DNA from: Rhodococcus oryzae
Lineage (GTDB): Bacteria > Actinomycetota > Actinomycetes > Mycobacteriales > Mycobacteriaceae
NCBI RefSeq assembly: GCF_005049235.1
Contig: NZ_SUMD01000001.1
Span: 496,001-560,000, forward strand
Length of the DNA stretch: 64,000 nucleotides
Reading direction: 5' to 3'
This document shows, one piece after another, positions 19,786 to 28,773 of this stretch. The notes beneath the pieces were generated by a model that had not been told where the DNA came from, did not search any database, and saw only the letters and a list, made by a program, of their open reading frames with translations. Within the stretch, counting starts at the first letter, position 1; each line of letters starts with the position of its first letter. Both the position numbers and the translations under genes were made by a program.

Positions 19786-21125
19786 ACGGCGATCACGGGG
19801 CCGGCGGTTCCATCGAGGTCCGCCCAGTGCCAGGACTTCCCGAATTCCGGCCGGGTGATGACCTGGCCGCTGCGATCGCGGCTCAGGCGCCGTGGCTGGT
19901 GGACGGCGACGTGCTGGTCGTCACTAGCAAGGTCGTCTCCAAGGTCGAGGGCCGAATCGTGGCCTCCCCCACCGATCCCGACGAACGCGATGCCGTTCGC
20001 CGACGCCTGGTGGACCAGGAAGCCGTCCGGGTCGTCGCCCGCAGGGGCCGCACCCTGATCACCGAGAACAGGCTGGGGATCATCCAGGCCGCGTCGGGCA
20101 TCGACGGATCGAATGTGGACCCGGCGGAACTGGCGCTGCTGCCGGAAGACCCCGATGCGAGCGCCAGGCGGTTGCGTCAACGGTTGGCCGAACTGCTGGG
20201 CGTGAGCGTCGCCGTAGTCATCACCGACACCATGGGGCGGGCGTGGCGGGTCGGCCAGACGGACGCCGCGATCGGCGCGTCCGGACTGCCCGTGCTGCAC
20301 GGCTACGCTGGATCGGTCGATGCCCAGGGCAACGAGCTCTACGTCACGGAAGTGGCGGTCGCGGACGAGCTCGCGGCGGCGGGCGATCTGGTGAAGGGCA
20401 AGGTCGGTAGCGTGCCGATCGCCGTGGTCCGCGGGTTCGAGTTCGACGATGACGGTTCGGTGGCGCGGGATCTGGTGCGGCCGGGCGAGGAAGACCTGTT
20501 CTGGCTCGGCTCCAACGAGGCACTGGAGCGGGGCCGCAACGAAGCCCTGCTGCTGCGTCGCTCGGTGCGCGAGTTCTCCACCGAATCGATTGATCCGCAG
20601 TCCCTTCGGGACGCGATCGCGGAGGCCCTGACGGCGCCGGCACCGCACCACACCCGCCCTGTGCGCTTCGTGTGGATCCGCACGGCCGCCACCCGCAGGC
20701 GATTGCTGAACGCGATGCGGGAGCAGTGGCGCTCGGATCTCACCGAGGACGGGCTGAGCCTGGAGAAGATCAACGCGCGGCTCGACCGGGGCAACATCCT
20801 GTTCGAGGCGCCGGAACTGGTGATCCCCTTCTGTGTGCCCGAGGGCGCGCACCGCTACCCCGACGAGGCCAGGACCAGGGCCGAACAGACGATGTTCACC
20901 GTCGCGGCCGGCGCCGCCGTTCAGGGACTGCTGGTGTCGTTGGCCACCAAGGGAATCGGCAGCTGCTGGATCGGGTCGACCATTTTCGCGGCGGACCTCG
21001 TGCGGGCCGAACTCGGCTTGCGTGCGGACTGGCAGGCCCTCGGCGCCATCGCGGTCGGCCATCCTCTCGAGCCTCTCGCGCCACGCGTGCCGAGCGAGCC
21101 CGGAGACCTGCTGGTGGAGATGTGA
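19782..21125 (+). CDS. fbiB: F420-0:gamma-glutamyl ligase / dehydro-F420 reductase FbiB
   Basis: 447-residue fusion protein, the usual actinobacterial form. Residues about 1-250 are the CofE-type ligase that adds the poly-gamma-glutamate tail of F420 ([18 protein letters not shown] and the metal/nucleotide region [18 protein letters not shown]). Residues about 250-447 are an FMN-binding nitroreductase fold ([26 protein letters not shown]) that reduces dehydro-F420-0. The GTG at 19782 overlaps the fbiA stop by four bases. The last bases overlap the start of the Nudix gene. Confidence 0.95.
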   Translation: MNGDHGAGGSIEVRPVPGLPEFRPGDDLAAAIAAQAPWLVDGDVLVVTSKVVSKVEGRIVASPTDPDERDAVRRRLVDQEAVRVVARRGRTLITENRLGIIQAASGIDGSNVDPAELALLPEDPDASARRLRQRLAELLGVSVAVVITDTMGRAWRVGQTDAAIGASGLPVLHGYAGSVDAQGNELYVTEVAVADELAAAGDLVKGKVGSVPIAVVRGFEFDDDGSVARDLVRPGEEDLFWLGSNEALERGRNEALLLRRSVREFSTESIDPQSLRDAIAEALTAPAPHHTRPVRFVWIRTAATRRRLLNAMREQWRSDLTEDGLSLEKINARLDRGNILFEAPELVIPFCVPEGAHRYPDEARTRAEQTMFTVAAGAAVQGLLVSLATKGIGSCWIGSTIFAADLVRAELGLRADWQALGAIAVGHPLEPLAPRVPSEPGDLLVEM

Positions 21126-21676
21126 GTGCTCAGTCCCTGCACCGTTCGGCACGCGAGGCGTTGCTGGGCTGGCAGACACCGAACGCTGCCGACGAGTCGT
21201 TGCGGCACACCATGCTCGCGTTCCTCGACTCGGCGCCGCTTGGCTGCCTGCGTGAGCATGCCCCCGGCCACATCACCGCGTCGTCCCTGGTTCTGAGCGA
21301 GGACCGGCAGCAGGTGCTGCTGACCCTGCATCCCAGGGTTGGACGCTGGATCCAGCTCGGCGGCCACTGCGAGGAAACGGACGAGACTGTCGTCGGCGCG
21401 GCACTGCGGGAGGCCACCGAGGAGTCCGGCATCGAGGGCCTGCGGATCGACCCGATCCTGCTCTCCGCGCACACGCACCCGATCACCTGCTCGCTCGGCC
21501 GGCCGACGCGGCATCTCGATCTGAGGTTCGTCGTCTGGGCGGCGAACGACGCACCGATCGTCGTCAGCGACGAGTCGACCGATCTGCGATGGTGGCCGGT
21601 CGATGCGCTGCCGGAGACCGCCGAGCGGGAGACCATCGATCACTTGGTGCAGTTGGCCCGGCTGCGCTCCACCTAG
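21122..21676 (+). CDS. Nudix hydrolase coupled to fbiAB
   Basis: 184-residue Nudix-superfamily protein. The box core REATEESG is present, preceded by LGGHCEE, with the metal-binding EExG glutamates intact. The spacing between the leading glycine and the first box glutamate is one residue longer than Gx5E. It starts with GTG 21122, overlapping the fbiB stop by four bases, so translation is coupled to F420 synthesis. It may hydrolyse a nucleotide pyrophosphate by-product or damaged cofactor, but the substrate is not known. M. tuberculosis has an unrelated gene at this place as I recall it. Confidence 0.85.
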   Translation: MSAQSLHRSAREALLGWQTPNAADESLRHTMLAFLDSAPLGCLREHAPGHITASSLVLSEDRQQVLLTLHPRVGRWIQLGGHCEETDETVVGAALREATEESGIEGLRIDPILLSAHTHPITCSLGRPTRHLDLRFVVWAANDAPIVVSDESTDLRWWPVDALPETAERETIDHLVQLARLRST

Positions 21677-21677
21677 A

Positions 21678-21703
21678 AGGGCGCCGGCTGGTGGCGGCGC
21701 CCT
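21678..21703. terminator. Bidirectional hairpin between the Nudix and SGNH genes
   Basis: Arms AGGGCGCC and GGCGCCCT form an 8-base-pair all-matched stem with a 10-base loop, immediately after the Nudix stop. The stem touches the stop codon of the convergent SGNH gene. The position between two convergent 3' ends supports a two-way terminator. Confidence 0.6.
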
Positions 21704-22488
21704 CAGCCCTCCGCAGAGATCGATTCCAGCACAGGACGTCTCGCCGCCACGGTGTCGCCCGAGGACTTTCCGGTCAGCCGGCGCCCGATCCACGGACCGA
21801 CGAAGTCCTTGGTCCAGATGTAGTTCACCCGACGCCGCTCGGCCTTGCTCAGGACCGGCGCCGGACCCAGATCGGGGGCCTCCAGGTCATGGCTGACACC
21901 CAGCGTGTCGAGGGTCTCGACCGCCATCCGCTGATGCCCGGCGGTCGACATGTGCAGGCGGTCCCAGTCCCACATCCGTTCGTCGTCATAGCCGTCGAAC
22001 CGCCAGAAATCGACCACCACCGCACCGTGCCGTTCCGCGACCTCGCGGACCAGCTCGTTGTAGATCGCGATGCGACCGCGGATCTTGCCGAACACGGCCG
22101 ACCATCCGGCGTCGTATGCCGTCCACAACGCCACTGTCGCCCCGCTCGCGGTGAGCTTGCCGATCGCCTCGTCGTAGCGGTCCACCATCGCGTCGATGTC
22201 CACCGACGGACGCATCAGGTCGTTCCCACCGCCGTAGATCGTGACCAGATCCGGACCAAGGGCGAGCGCCTGATCGACCTGGTCGTCGATGATCTGCCCC
22301 AACAGCTTTCCGCGGACCGCGAGGTTGGCGTACCGGAAGCCCTCGCTCTTGCCCGCGAGCTGCTCGGCGACGCGATCCGCCCAGCCCCGCAGCCCGTTCG
22401 GCCGCGCCGGATCGTGATCGCCGACCCCCTCCGTGAACGAATCCCCGAGGGCGACGTAACGATTGAAGACAGGTTCCGGCGAATTCAT
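21703..22488 (-). CDS. SGNH/GDSL-family esterase
   Basis: 261-residue SGNH hydrolase. Block I ALGDSFTEG carries the nucleophile Ser17; block III is GGGNDL; block V is WDWDRLHMS with the catalytic His. No signal peptide is visible, so it is probably cytosolic. Likely an esterase or acyl hydrolase. ATG 22488 is preferred because the upstream reading is cysteine-rich and lies against manC. It follows manC by 43 bases on the same strand and may be cotranscribed with the rmlD-wbbL-manC group. Confidence 0.85.
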   Translation of the reverse strand: MNSPEPVFNRYVALGDSFTEGVGDHDPARPNGLRGWADRVAEQLAGKSEGFRYANLAVRGKLLGQIIDDQVDQALALGPDLVTIYGGGNDLMRPSVDIDAMVDRYDEAIGKLTASGATVALWTAYDAGWSAVFGKIRGRIAIYNELVREVAERHGAVVVDFWRFDGYDDERMWDWDRLHMSTAGHQRMAVETLDTLGVSHDLEAPDLGPAPVLSKAERRRVNYIWTKDFVGPWIGRRLTGKSSGDTVAARRPVLESISAEG

Positions 22489-22531
22489 CGCATAGATTTT
22501 GCCAGAATGGGCCAGGTCACACCCGCACGGG

Positions 22532-23626
22532 CTACACGTCGGTGGAGAACCGAACCCCGCCGTCGGGCAGGGCCACACCCGGCCACACCCGCGCGCCGCG
22601 CAGCAGTTCGCAGCGGGCACCGACGTCAGCGCCGTCCCCGATCACCGCATCGCGCACCAGTGCCCGCGGACCGATCCGAGCACCGAATCCGACGATCGAC
22701 CGCTCCACCGTCGCGCCCGCCTCGATGACCGCGCCGTCGAAGACGACCGCACCGTCGAGCCGTGCCCCCGCGCCGATCTCGGCGCCGCGTCCGACCACGG
22801 TGCCGCCGATCAGCACCGCGCCGGGCGCGATGCCTGCGCCCGGGTGCACCAGCGACTCTCCCCGCGGGCCCTCGAGCGCGGGCGAGGGCGCGATGCCGCG
22901 CACCAGATCCGCGGATCCACGGACGAAGTCCTCCGGGGTGCCCATGTCGCGCCAGTACGCCGCGTCGACATGCCCGAAGACGCGTCGACCCTCGGCCAAC
23001 AGCCCGGGGAAGACCTCGCGCTCCACCGAGACCGGACGCCCGGCCGGGATCTTCTCGATGATCTCGCGCCTGAAGACGTAGCAACCGGCGTTGATCTGGT
23101 CGGTCGGCGGATCCTGGGTCTTCTCGAGGAAGTCCGTGACGCGGCCGTCGTCGTCGGTCGGCACGCAACCGAAGGCCCGCGGATCCCCCACCCGGACCAG
23201 GTGCATCGTCACGTCCGCCTCGGTGGTGCGGTGCGTATCCAGCACGGCCCGCAGGTCGGTGCCGCCGAGCACGTCGCCGTTGAAGACGATCACGTTGTCG
23301 GCCCTGAGCTTGGGCAGCACGTTCCGGATACCGCCACCGGTGCCGAGCGGCTCGGTCTCGGTGACGTACTCGATCTCCAGACCCATCGACGACCCGTCGC
23401 CGAAGTAGTCCTCGAAGACCTCGGCCTTGAACGAGGTGCCGAGCACGACGTGCTTGATCCCGGCCGCGCCGATGCGCGCCAGCAGATGCTGTAGGAAGGG
23501 CAGGCCCGCCGTCGGCAGCATGGGCTTCGGCGCGGAGAGCGTCAGCGGCCGCAGCCTGGTGCCCTTACCGCCGACGAGAACCACAGCGTCCACGTTCGGT
23601 TCGCTCGTCACTTGGTCATTCACCAT
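22532..23626 (-). CDS. manC: Mannose-1-phosphate guanylyltransferase
   Basis: 364-residue sugar-nucleotide pyrophosphorylase that makes GDP-mannose (GTP + Man-1-P). The N-terminal Rossmann-like domain carries the signature LVGGKGTRLRPLT, the FNGDVL metal site and INAGCYVF. The C-terminal about 120 residues form hexapeptide repeats of a left-handed beta-helix (IGGTVVGRGAEIGAGARLDGA-like turns). It matches Rv3264c by position. The start at ATG 23626 lies inside the wbbL 3' end (11-base overlap) after a GAGGGG; GTG 23623 is an alternative. It works downstream of manB in mannosylation of lipids and proteins. Confidence 0.92.
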   Translation of the reverse strand: MVNDQVTSEPNVDAVVLVGGKGTRLRPLTLSAPKPMLPTAGLPFLQHLLARIGAAGIKHVVLGTSFKAEVFEDYFGDGSSMGLEIEYVTETEPLGTGGGIRNVLPKLRADNVIVFNGDVLGGTDLRAVLDTHRTTEADVTMHLVRVGDPRAFGCVPTDDDGRVTDFLEKTQDPPTDQINAGCYVFRREIIEKIPAGRPVSVEREVFPGLLAEGRRVFGHVDAAYWRDMGTPEDFVRGSADLVRGIAPSPALEGPRGESLVHPGAGIAPGAVLIGGTVVGRGAEIGAGARLDGAVVFDGAVIEAGATVERSIVGFGARIGPRALVRDAVIGDGADVGARCELLRGARVWPGVALPDGGVRFSTDV

Positions 23627-24509
23627 CGTCTGCAGTCCCCTCGTTCTTCGCCCTGTTCCGTACCGCCGCCGCGACCGCCACCTTCGACCGCACCGCGAGA
23701 CCGCCGCGCAGCGCCCACCGAAGCGGCGCCTGCCACCAATGCGGATGCCGATCGGCCTGGAAGCGGTAGGCACTCTGGTGATGTGCCGGCAGCATCAACT
23801 CGGGATGCCGCCCTGCCGCATGTCCCTTGGCGTGGGTCACCTCGGCCGAGGGCACGAAAACGTTGTGCCAGCCGGCGCGGCCGAGGCGATCGCCGAAGTC
23901 GACGTCCTCCATGTACATGAAGTACCGGGAGTCGAACCCGTCGATCGAGTCGAAGGCGGCGCGACGCACCAGCAGGCAGGACCCGGAGAGCCACCCCACG
24001 GGGCGCTCGGATACCTGCTCGTTCTCCTGGCGGTACCGCTGGGTCCACGGATTGGACGGCCAGACGGTGCCGAGAAGGGCGTGGCCTGCGCCCGAGACGA
24101 GCCCGGGAACCTGCCGCGCCGACGGGTACACGCTGCCGTCCGGTTCGAGCACCATGGGACCGAGTGCACCCGCGCGCGGCCAACGCTGCGCCGCTTCGAG
24201 AAGCACATCGAGGGAGCCGGCGCCCCAGCGAAGATCGGGATTGGCGATCACCACGAACTCCACATCGGGGTCCAACTCGGCCACCGCGCGGTTGATGGCG
24301 CCGCCGTAGCCGATGTTCCCGCCCGTGCGCAGCAGGCTCACATTGGAATTCTGTTCGAGGGCGGCCTCGGGAGCACCGTCTGTCGACCCGTTGTCGGCCA
24401 TGATGACCTGGGTCGGCAACGTCGTGGCTCCCTCGAGGGTGTCCAGGAAACTCTGAAGATGCTTGCCCGGCGAATAGGTCACCGTCACCACGGCCAGCTG
24501 CGAACTCAC
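23616..24509 (-). CDS. wbbL: Rhamnosyltransferase WbbL (arabinogalactan linker)
   Basis: 297-residue GT2 glycosyltransferase. The N-terminus VVTVTYSPG, ADNGSTDG and the IANPDLRW metal motif are typical. It adds rhamnose from dTDP-Rha to GlcNAc-PP-decaprenol, forming the linker that joins arabinogalactan to peptidoglycan in mycolata. It acts at the cytoplasmic membrane face. GTG 24509 is ten bases after rmlD, whose product makes its donor. The 3' end overlaps manC by 11 bases. Confidence 0.92.
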   Translation of the reverse strand: MSSQLAVVTVTYSPGKHLQSFLDTLEGATTLPTQVIMADNGSTDGAPEAALEQNSNVSLLRTGGNIGYGGAINRAVAELDPDVEFVVIANPDLRWGAGSLDVLLEAAQRWPRAGALGPMVLEPDGSVYPSARQVPGLVSGAGHALLGTVWPSNPWTQRYRQENEQVSERPVGWLSGSCLLVRRAAFDSIDGFDSRYFMYMEDVDFGDRLGRAGWHNVFVPSAEVTHAKGHAAGRHPELMLPAHHQSAYRFQADRHPHWWQAPLRWALRGGLAVRSKVAVAAAVRNRAKNEGTADDGE

Positions 24510-24519
24510 GCCGGCAACC

Positions 24520-25380
24520 CTAGTCGCTGGCCGGCGGCAACTGCGCCAGGGCCGCCCTCAGCGCCTCCTGCCACGGCCGCAACGGGGTCAGGCCGGCGTC
24601 CACCCAGGACGTCTCCGACAGCACCGAGTACGCCGGCCGCGGCGCGGGCCGCACGAACTGGGCACTGGTGCACGGGCGGACCCTCTCCCGATCTGCACCG
24701 ACCCCCGCGAACACCGCCCTGGCGAGGTCGAACCAGCTCGCCTGGCCTGCGTTCGTCGCGTGCAGCACCCCGCCCGGCACGGCACTCGAACCGGCCAGCT
24801 GCAACAAGCCGTCGGCCAGGTCGCCCGCGTAGGTCGGCGACCCGATCTGGTCGTCGACCACGTCGACCGTGTCGCGTTCACGTTCCAGGCGCAGCATCGT
24901 GGCCACGAAATCCGCGCCAACACCGGTGTAGACCCACGCGGTCCGCACCACGAGGGCGTTCGGGTCCGCGGCGAGCACCGCGCGCTCGCCCTCGAGCTTC
25001 GTCCGACCGTATGCGGTGCGTGGCCCGGTCGCGGAATCTGTCTCGTATGGGCGGTCCGCGTCGCCGGCGAACACGTAGTCCGTCGACACATGGATGAGGC
25101 GGGCGCCGACACGCGCGGTCGCCGACGCCAGATTCCGCGGTCCGAGCACATTCACCCGCTCGGCAGCCTGCTCGTCGGATTCGGCCGCATCGACCGCGGT
25201 GTATGCGGCGCAGTTGATGACGACGGTGCCGGGCTCGACGAGCCCGTCGACCGCCTCACCATCGGTGATGTCCAGGTCTCTGGACCCGAATCCGACAACG
25301 TCGAGACCGGCCGCGGTACCGCGACGCAGCAACTGCGTGCCGAGCTGGCCACCGGCCCCGGTCACAAGGATCTTTCTCAC
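24520..25380 (-). CDS. rmlD: dTDP-4-dehydrorhamnose reductase
   Basis: 286-residue short-chain reductase making dTDP-L-rhamnose. The cofactor loop VTGAGGQLG is at the N-terminus; the STDYVFAGD stretch and the catalytic YGRTK (Tyr-x3-Lys) follow. GTG 25380 was chosen because the upstream 28 residues enter the divergent promoter. It is the first gene of rmlD-wbbL-manC and is divergent from the LCP gene, so all cell-wall linker steps are expressed from one locus. Confidence 0.94.
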   Translation of the reverse strand: MRKILVTGAGGQLGTQLLRRGTAAGLDVVGFGSRDLDITDGEAVDGLVEPGTVVINCAAYTAVDAAESDEQAAERVNVLGPRNLASATARVGARLIHVSTDYVFAGDADRPYETDSATGPRTAYGRTKLEGERAVLAADPNALVVRTAWVYTGVGADFVATMLRLERERDTVDVVDDQIGSPTYAGDLADGLLQLAGSSAVPGGVLHATNAGQASWFDLARAVFAGVGADRERVRPCTSAQFVRPAPRPAYSVLSETSWVDAGLTPLRPWQEALRAALAQLPPASD

Positions 25381-25486
25381 AAAGGAAAGTCTGGCACGCC
25401 GGTCCTGGGACACCGGAACCACGCGTCCCCACCAGTAGCCTGGACCCCGGTCGGGGTGAACCACATGCAGAGTTAGGGGGCATCAG

Positions 25487-26989
25487 GTGCCGGACAACGA
25501 GGAAGCTCCGACGGCGAGGCGTACCGCCTTCGGTCGGGGCCAGATAGCCGTCGCGGCCGCGTCGGTCCTCGTCCTCCTCATCACCGGATTCGCGTGGCGC
25601 AGCATCGATGCCCTCGCGTCGAACCTCGCAACCGCGCGATTGGAGCTGGGCGACGGCGGCAAGGACGGCGCGGTCGACATCCTCATGGTCGGTACCGACA
25701 GTCGCACCGACGCGCACGGCAATCCGCTCTCTGCCGACGAACTGGCCTCGCTCAGGGCGGGCGAGGCGGAGGCCGACAACACCGACACCATCGTGCTCAT
25801 CCGGGTGCCGACCGACGGCAGCTCGGCGACGGCCGTCTCGATCCCACGCGATTCGTACGTCGAGGTGCCTGGCATCGGCCGTTCGAAGATCAACGCGGCC
25901 TTCGGGGCCACCCGGGCCACCGAGCGGCAACGGTTGCTCGACGAGGGCGAGTCCGAGGACGAGGCCGACAAGGCCGCGACCCAGGCCGGCCGCGAGGCCC
26001 TCATCAAGTCGGTCGCCAACCTCACCGGCATCACCGTCGACCACTACGGGGAGGTGGGACTGCTGGGATTCGTCCTGCTCACCGATGCCGTGGGCGGCGT
26101 CGACGTGTGCCTGAACAACCCGGTCGACGAGTGGATGTCCGGTGCCAAGTTCCCAGCGGGCGAACAGACCCTCAGCGGTTCGAACGCACTGTCCTTCGTC
26201 CGGCAGCGGCACGATCTCCCGCGCGGCGACCTCGACCGCATCGTCCGCCAGCAGGTCTTCATGGCGTCGCTGGTACACGAGGTCCTCAATGCCAAGACGC
26301 TGAGCAATCCCGGCAAGCTCGCGCAGCTGACCTCCGCGGTGCAGCGTTCGGTGGTCCTCGACGACGACTGGGACATCATCGATTTCGCTCGGCAGCTGCA
26401 GGGCCTCGCGGGCGGGGAGGTCAAGTTCCAGACCATCCCGGTCGTCGACCTCAACGCGATGACCGACTACGGCGAGTCGATCGTGCAGGTGGACCCGAAG
26501 GCCGTCCGCACCTACGTCGCCGGCCTGGTGGGCGAGAACGACAGTGACAATGAAGCCACCGGCACCAGCGAGCCGCCGTCGATCGACACCTCGAAGGTCA
26601 CCGTCGACGTGTCCAATGACAGCGGGATCGGTGGTCTCGCGTCCCGGGTGTCCGAGGCGCTGACCGAGCAGGGCTACCTGCAGGGCGAGGTCGGGAACAA
26701 CACCGGCACCGCGGTGAGCACGAGCCGCGTCCTCGCGGCCGACCCCGACTCCGACGCGGCGAAGGCCGTCGCTGCCGCGCTCGGCGGCCTGACGATCGTC
26801 GGCGACAGTTCGCTGTCCGCGGGCGCCGTGAAGGTCCTGATCGCCGCCGACTACACCGGTCCCGGTTCCGACTCCGACTCCGCGTCGGGGCCCACCTCGG
26901 ATATCGTCGACATGGGCACCAGCCCCACCCCCGCGCCACCAGGACCGGCGATCGACGCCGGAAGCAAGGGCCCGCGGTGCGTCAACTAG
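25487..26989 (+). CDS. LytR-CpsA-Psr (LCP) family cell-wall ligase
   Basis: 500 residues. A basic cytosolic start is followed by one membrane span (about residues 18-37) and an extracytoplasmic LCP domain with VDILMVGTDSR, IVLIRVP and SIPRDSYV. An ASNALSFVRQRH-type motif follows, its arginines binding lipid pyrophosphate. A LytR_C domain occupies about residues 365-460, and a Pro/Ser tail ends the protein. LCP proteins attach arabinogalactan to peptidoglycan in mycolata; position and architecture match Rv3267 (Lcp1). GTG 25487 follows AGGGGG by seven bases. Confidence 0.9.
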   Translation: MPDNEEAPTARRTAFGRGQIAVAAASVLVLLITGFAWRSIDALASNLATARLELGDGGKDGAVDILMVGTDSRTDAHGNPLSADELASLRAGEAEADNTDTIVLIRVPTDGSSATAVSIPRDSYVEVPGIGRSKINAAFGATRATERQRLLDEGESEDEADKAATQAGREALIKSVANLTGITVDHYGEVGLLGFVLLTDAVGGVDVCLNNPVDEWMSGAKFPAGEQTLSGSNALSFVRQRHDLPRGDLDRIVRQQVFMASLVHEVLNAKTLSNPGKLAQLTSAVQRSVVLDDDWDIIDFARQLQGLAGGEVKFQTIPVVDLNAMTDYGESIVQVDPKAVRTYVAGLVGENDSDNEATGTSEPPSIDTSKVTVDVSNDSGIGGLASRVSEALTEQGYLQGEVGNNTGTAVSTSRVLAADPDSDAAKAVAAALGGLTIVGDSSLSAGAVKVLIAADYTGPGSDSDSASGPTSDIVDMGTSPTPAPPGPAIDAGSKGPRCVN

Positions 26990-27006
26990 CGAGAACGGCG
27001 GCGGAA

Positions 27007-27732
27007 GTGCCCGACCCGAACACATCCGTGCCCAACCTGACTGCGGCCCTTCTCGATCCGATCCTGCAGCAGGACCCGGCCGGCCCGCGCATCACCTACT
27101 ACGACGACGTCAGCGGTGAGCGGATCGAACTGTCCGCACTCACCCTCGCCAATTGGGCCGCCAAGACCGCCAACCTGATTCGCGACGAGTTCGGCCTGCT
27201 ACCGGGCGCCCGGATCTGCGTGCTGCTCCCCGCGCACTGGCAGAGCGCCGCCGTGTTGCTCGGGTGCTGGTGGGCCGGGGCCGAGGTGCTGTTGTCGTCC
27301 GCGGACGACGCGGAGCTCGCGCTGGTCGCGGCGGACCGGCTCGCCGAGGTCGAGGACGTGCCCGAGGTCGCGGTGCTCTCGCTCGACGCGTTCGGTCGCC
27401 CCGCCGAGGGGCTCCCGGTCGGCGTCACCGACTACGCCACCTCGGTTCGCGTGCACGGCGACCAGTTCCGGCCCGACGCCGGAGCATCGTCGGCACTCGA
27501 CGGCATGTCGATCGCCGAGGTGCTCACCGCGGCGACGGCCTCCGCCGCGGCCCAGTCCATCAGCCGCCCGGATCGCGTGCTCTCGAGTTCCGAGTGGGGC
27601 ACCACGACCGAACTGCTCGACGGCCTGCTCGCGGTGCTGGCGGTCGGCGCCTCGCTGGTGCAGGTCGCGCGCCCCTCCGACGACGCGATGACCAGGCGGA
27701 TGGGCACCGAGAAGATCACGATCCGACGCTGA
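27007..27732 (+). CDS. TIGR03089-type protein (truncated AMP-ligase-like fold)
   Basis: 241 residues resembling only the first part of an acyl-CoA synthetase: an ITYYDDVSGERIELSALTLANWAAK-type opening, then GARICVLLPAHWQSAAVLLGCWWAGAEVL. The ATP-binding and catalytic A3-A10 motifs are absent, so it is not a working ligase. This matches the conserved actinobacterial TIGR03089 family. GTG 27007 is one option; GTG 26977, inside the LCP gene, and GTG 27028 are others. Its stop overlaps the convergent PPOX gene by 17 bases. Confidence 0.72.
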   Translation: MPDPNTSVPNLTAALLDPILQQDPAGPRITYYDDVSGERIELSALTLANWAAKTANLIRDEFGLLPGARICVLLPAHWQSAAVLLGCWWAGAEVLLSSADDAELALVAADRLAEVEDVPEVAVLSLDAFGRPAEGLPVGVTDYATSVRVHGDQFRPDAGASSALDGMSIAEVLTAATASAAAQSISRPDRVLSSSEWGTTTELLDGLLAVLAVGASLVQVARPSDDAMTRRMGTEKITIRR

Positions 27733-28216
27733 CCCGATCACCGGCGTGATCGGCGGTCCAGATACGGCTGCGCAGATCCCTTCCCCGAATCACCTGAATT
27801 CGCCAGGGATCCAGGCGCAGGACGTGTAGATCGGGATCGTCGGGCGACCGCCAGAAGTTGCCCAGGTCGTATCCCGCCCCACGCGGGCTGGTCCGGCGAT
27901 AGAGGTCCCACACGCGGCGCGTGGTGTCGCCGTCATCGACCCATTCCGCGACCGTGTCGATCGCCACCGAGTTGTTGCCTGGCGCCCAGTACGAGAAGTT
28001 CGTGTGCGGGTTCCCGCGCAGGTGAGCGGCTTTGACCGGGGTCCGGTAGGTGGCCAGCCAGCCGACCGGACGCCCGTCGACGACCTCCCAGACCGGGATG
28101 AGCACCCGTGTCCTCGGCCGCCCCTTGCTGTCGACCGTGACCATCGTCGCGTAGACGATCGACCCGACGAACGCGTCGAATTCTTCCTCGAGCGCCGCAA
28201 ACGACGTCACTTTCAT
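27716..28216 (-). CDS. PPOX-type flavin/F420-binding oxidoreductase-like protein
   Basis: 166 residues with the split-barrel pattern of the pyridoxamine-phosphate-oxidase superfamily: YATMVTVDSKGRPRTRVLIPVW, then VGWLATYRTPVKAAHLRGNPHTNFSYW. Residues binding the cofactor phosphate are plausible, but FMN and F420 cannot be distinguished. ATG 28216 has GGGAG six bases upstream, which settles the start against much longer readings. It stands alone between convergent and tandem neighbours. Confidence 0.82.
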   Translation of the reverse strand: MKVTSFAALEEEFDAFVGSIVYATMVTVDSKGRPRTRVLIPVWEVVDGRPVGWLATYRTPVKAAHLRGNPHTNFSYWAPGNNSVAIDTVAEWVDDGDTTRRVWDLYRRTSPRGAGYDLGNFWRSPDDPDLHVLRLDPWRIQVIRGRDLRSRIWTADHAGDRVSVGS

Positions 28217-28335
28217 GCCGATCTCCCGTCTCGGTTCGTAACCGACACCAGCATGCGCCGGCGCAAAGCGAAGGGGAAGAAGGCACTTCGGCGACACCCG
28301 GTTACCGCGCGGGAACCGATCGGGACCAGGCCCCG

Positions 28336-28764
28336 CTAGCCGCTCCGGCGCTTGGGGCGCCGGACGTACCCGCCGTCGACCAGCCCGGCCTCGATCTCGA
28401 ATCGATTGCGGTGCATCGGATGCCGAATCTCTTCGATGAGGTAGCGGACAATGAATCCGAGACCGTACCGGGCCCACTGCTCGGCGTGGACCGCTTCGTG
28501 GCGCAGGGTCGCGGCGCCGGTGTTCCGCCCGGTCAGGTAGGCCCCACCGATCGTGGTCCCTCCTCGTGCGAAACCGAACCGCATCCCGGCGCAGACGAAC
28601 AGGTCGAACTCCTCGTCGAAGACGATCCGAGCACGCAGCGCTGCCGCATAGGCCAGGGCGGCCACCGTCGCCACCATCGACCCCGCGCTGCCCCGCGAGG
28701 CCCGGACCAGCCGAAGTCGACCGGCCCGGGCCTCGCGTCGCAGCGAACTCGGTCCCGCGGGCAC
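28336..28764 (-). CDS. Small HExxH (zincin-like) protein
   Basis: 142 residues. A hydrophobic stretch (about 30-45) precedes FDLFVCAGMRFGFARGGTTIGGAYLTG, then the motif LRHEAVHAEQW with His89, Glu90 and His93, a classic zinc-peptidase helix. The C-terminus is basic. I do not recognise the family by name. It begins with GTG nine bases after the permease stop on the same strand, so it may be the third gene of the ABC exporter operon. Confidence 0.65.
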   Translation of the reverse strand: MPAGPSSLRREARAGRLRLVRASRGSAGSMVATVAALAYAAALRARIVFDEEFDLFVCAGMRFGFARGGTTIGGAYLTGRNTGAATLRHEAVHAEQWARYGLGFIVRYLIEEIRHPMHRNRFEIEAGLVDGGYVRRPKRRSG

Positions 28765-28773
28765 CCGTCCAGA

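Noticed and set aside
23616-23626. A frameshift joining wbbL and manC
   Set aside because: Both proteins are complete by their family motifs; the 11-base overlap is ordinary coupling.
25256-27025. A 589-codon minus-strand open frame opposite the LCP gene
   Set aside because: No motif, and it runs across the rmlD/LCP promoter; the plus-strand LCP gene is convincing.
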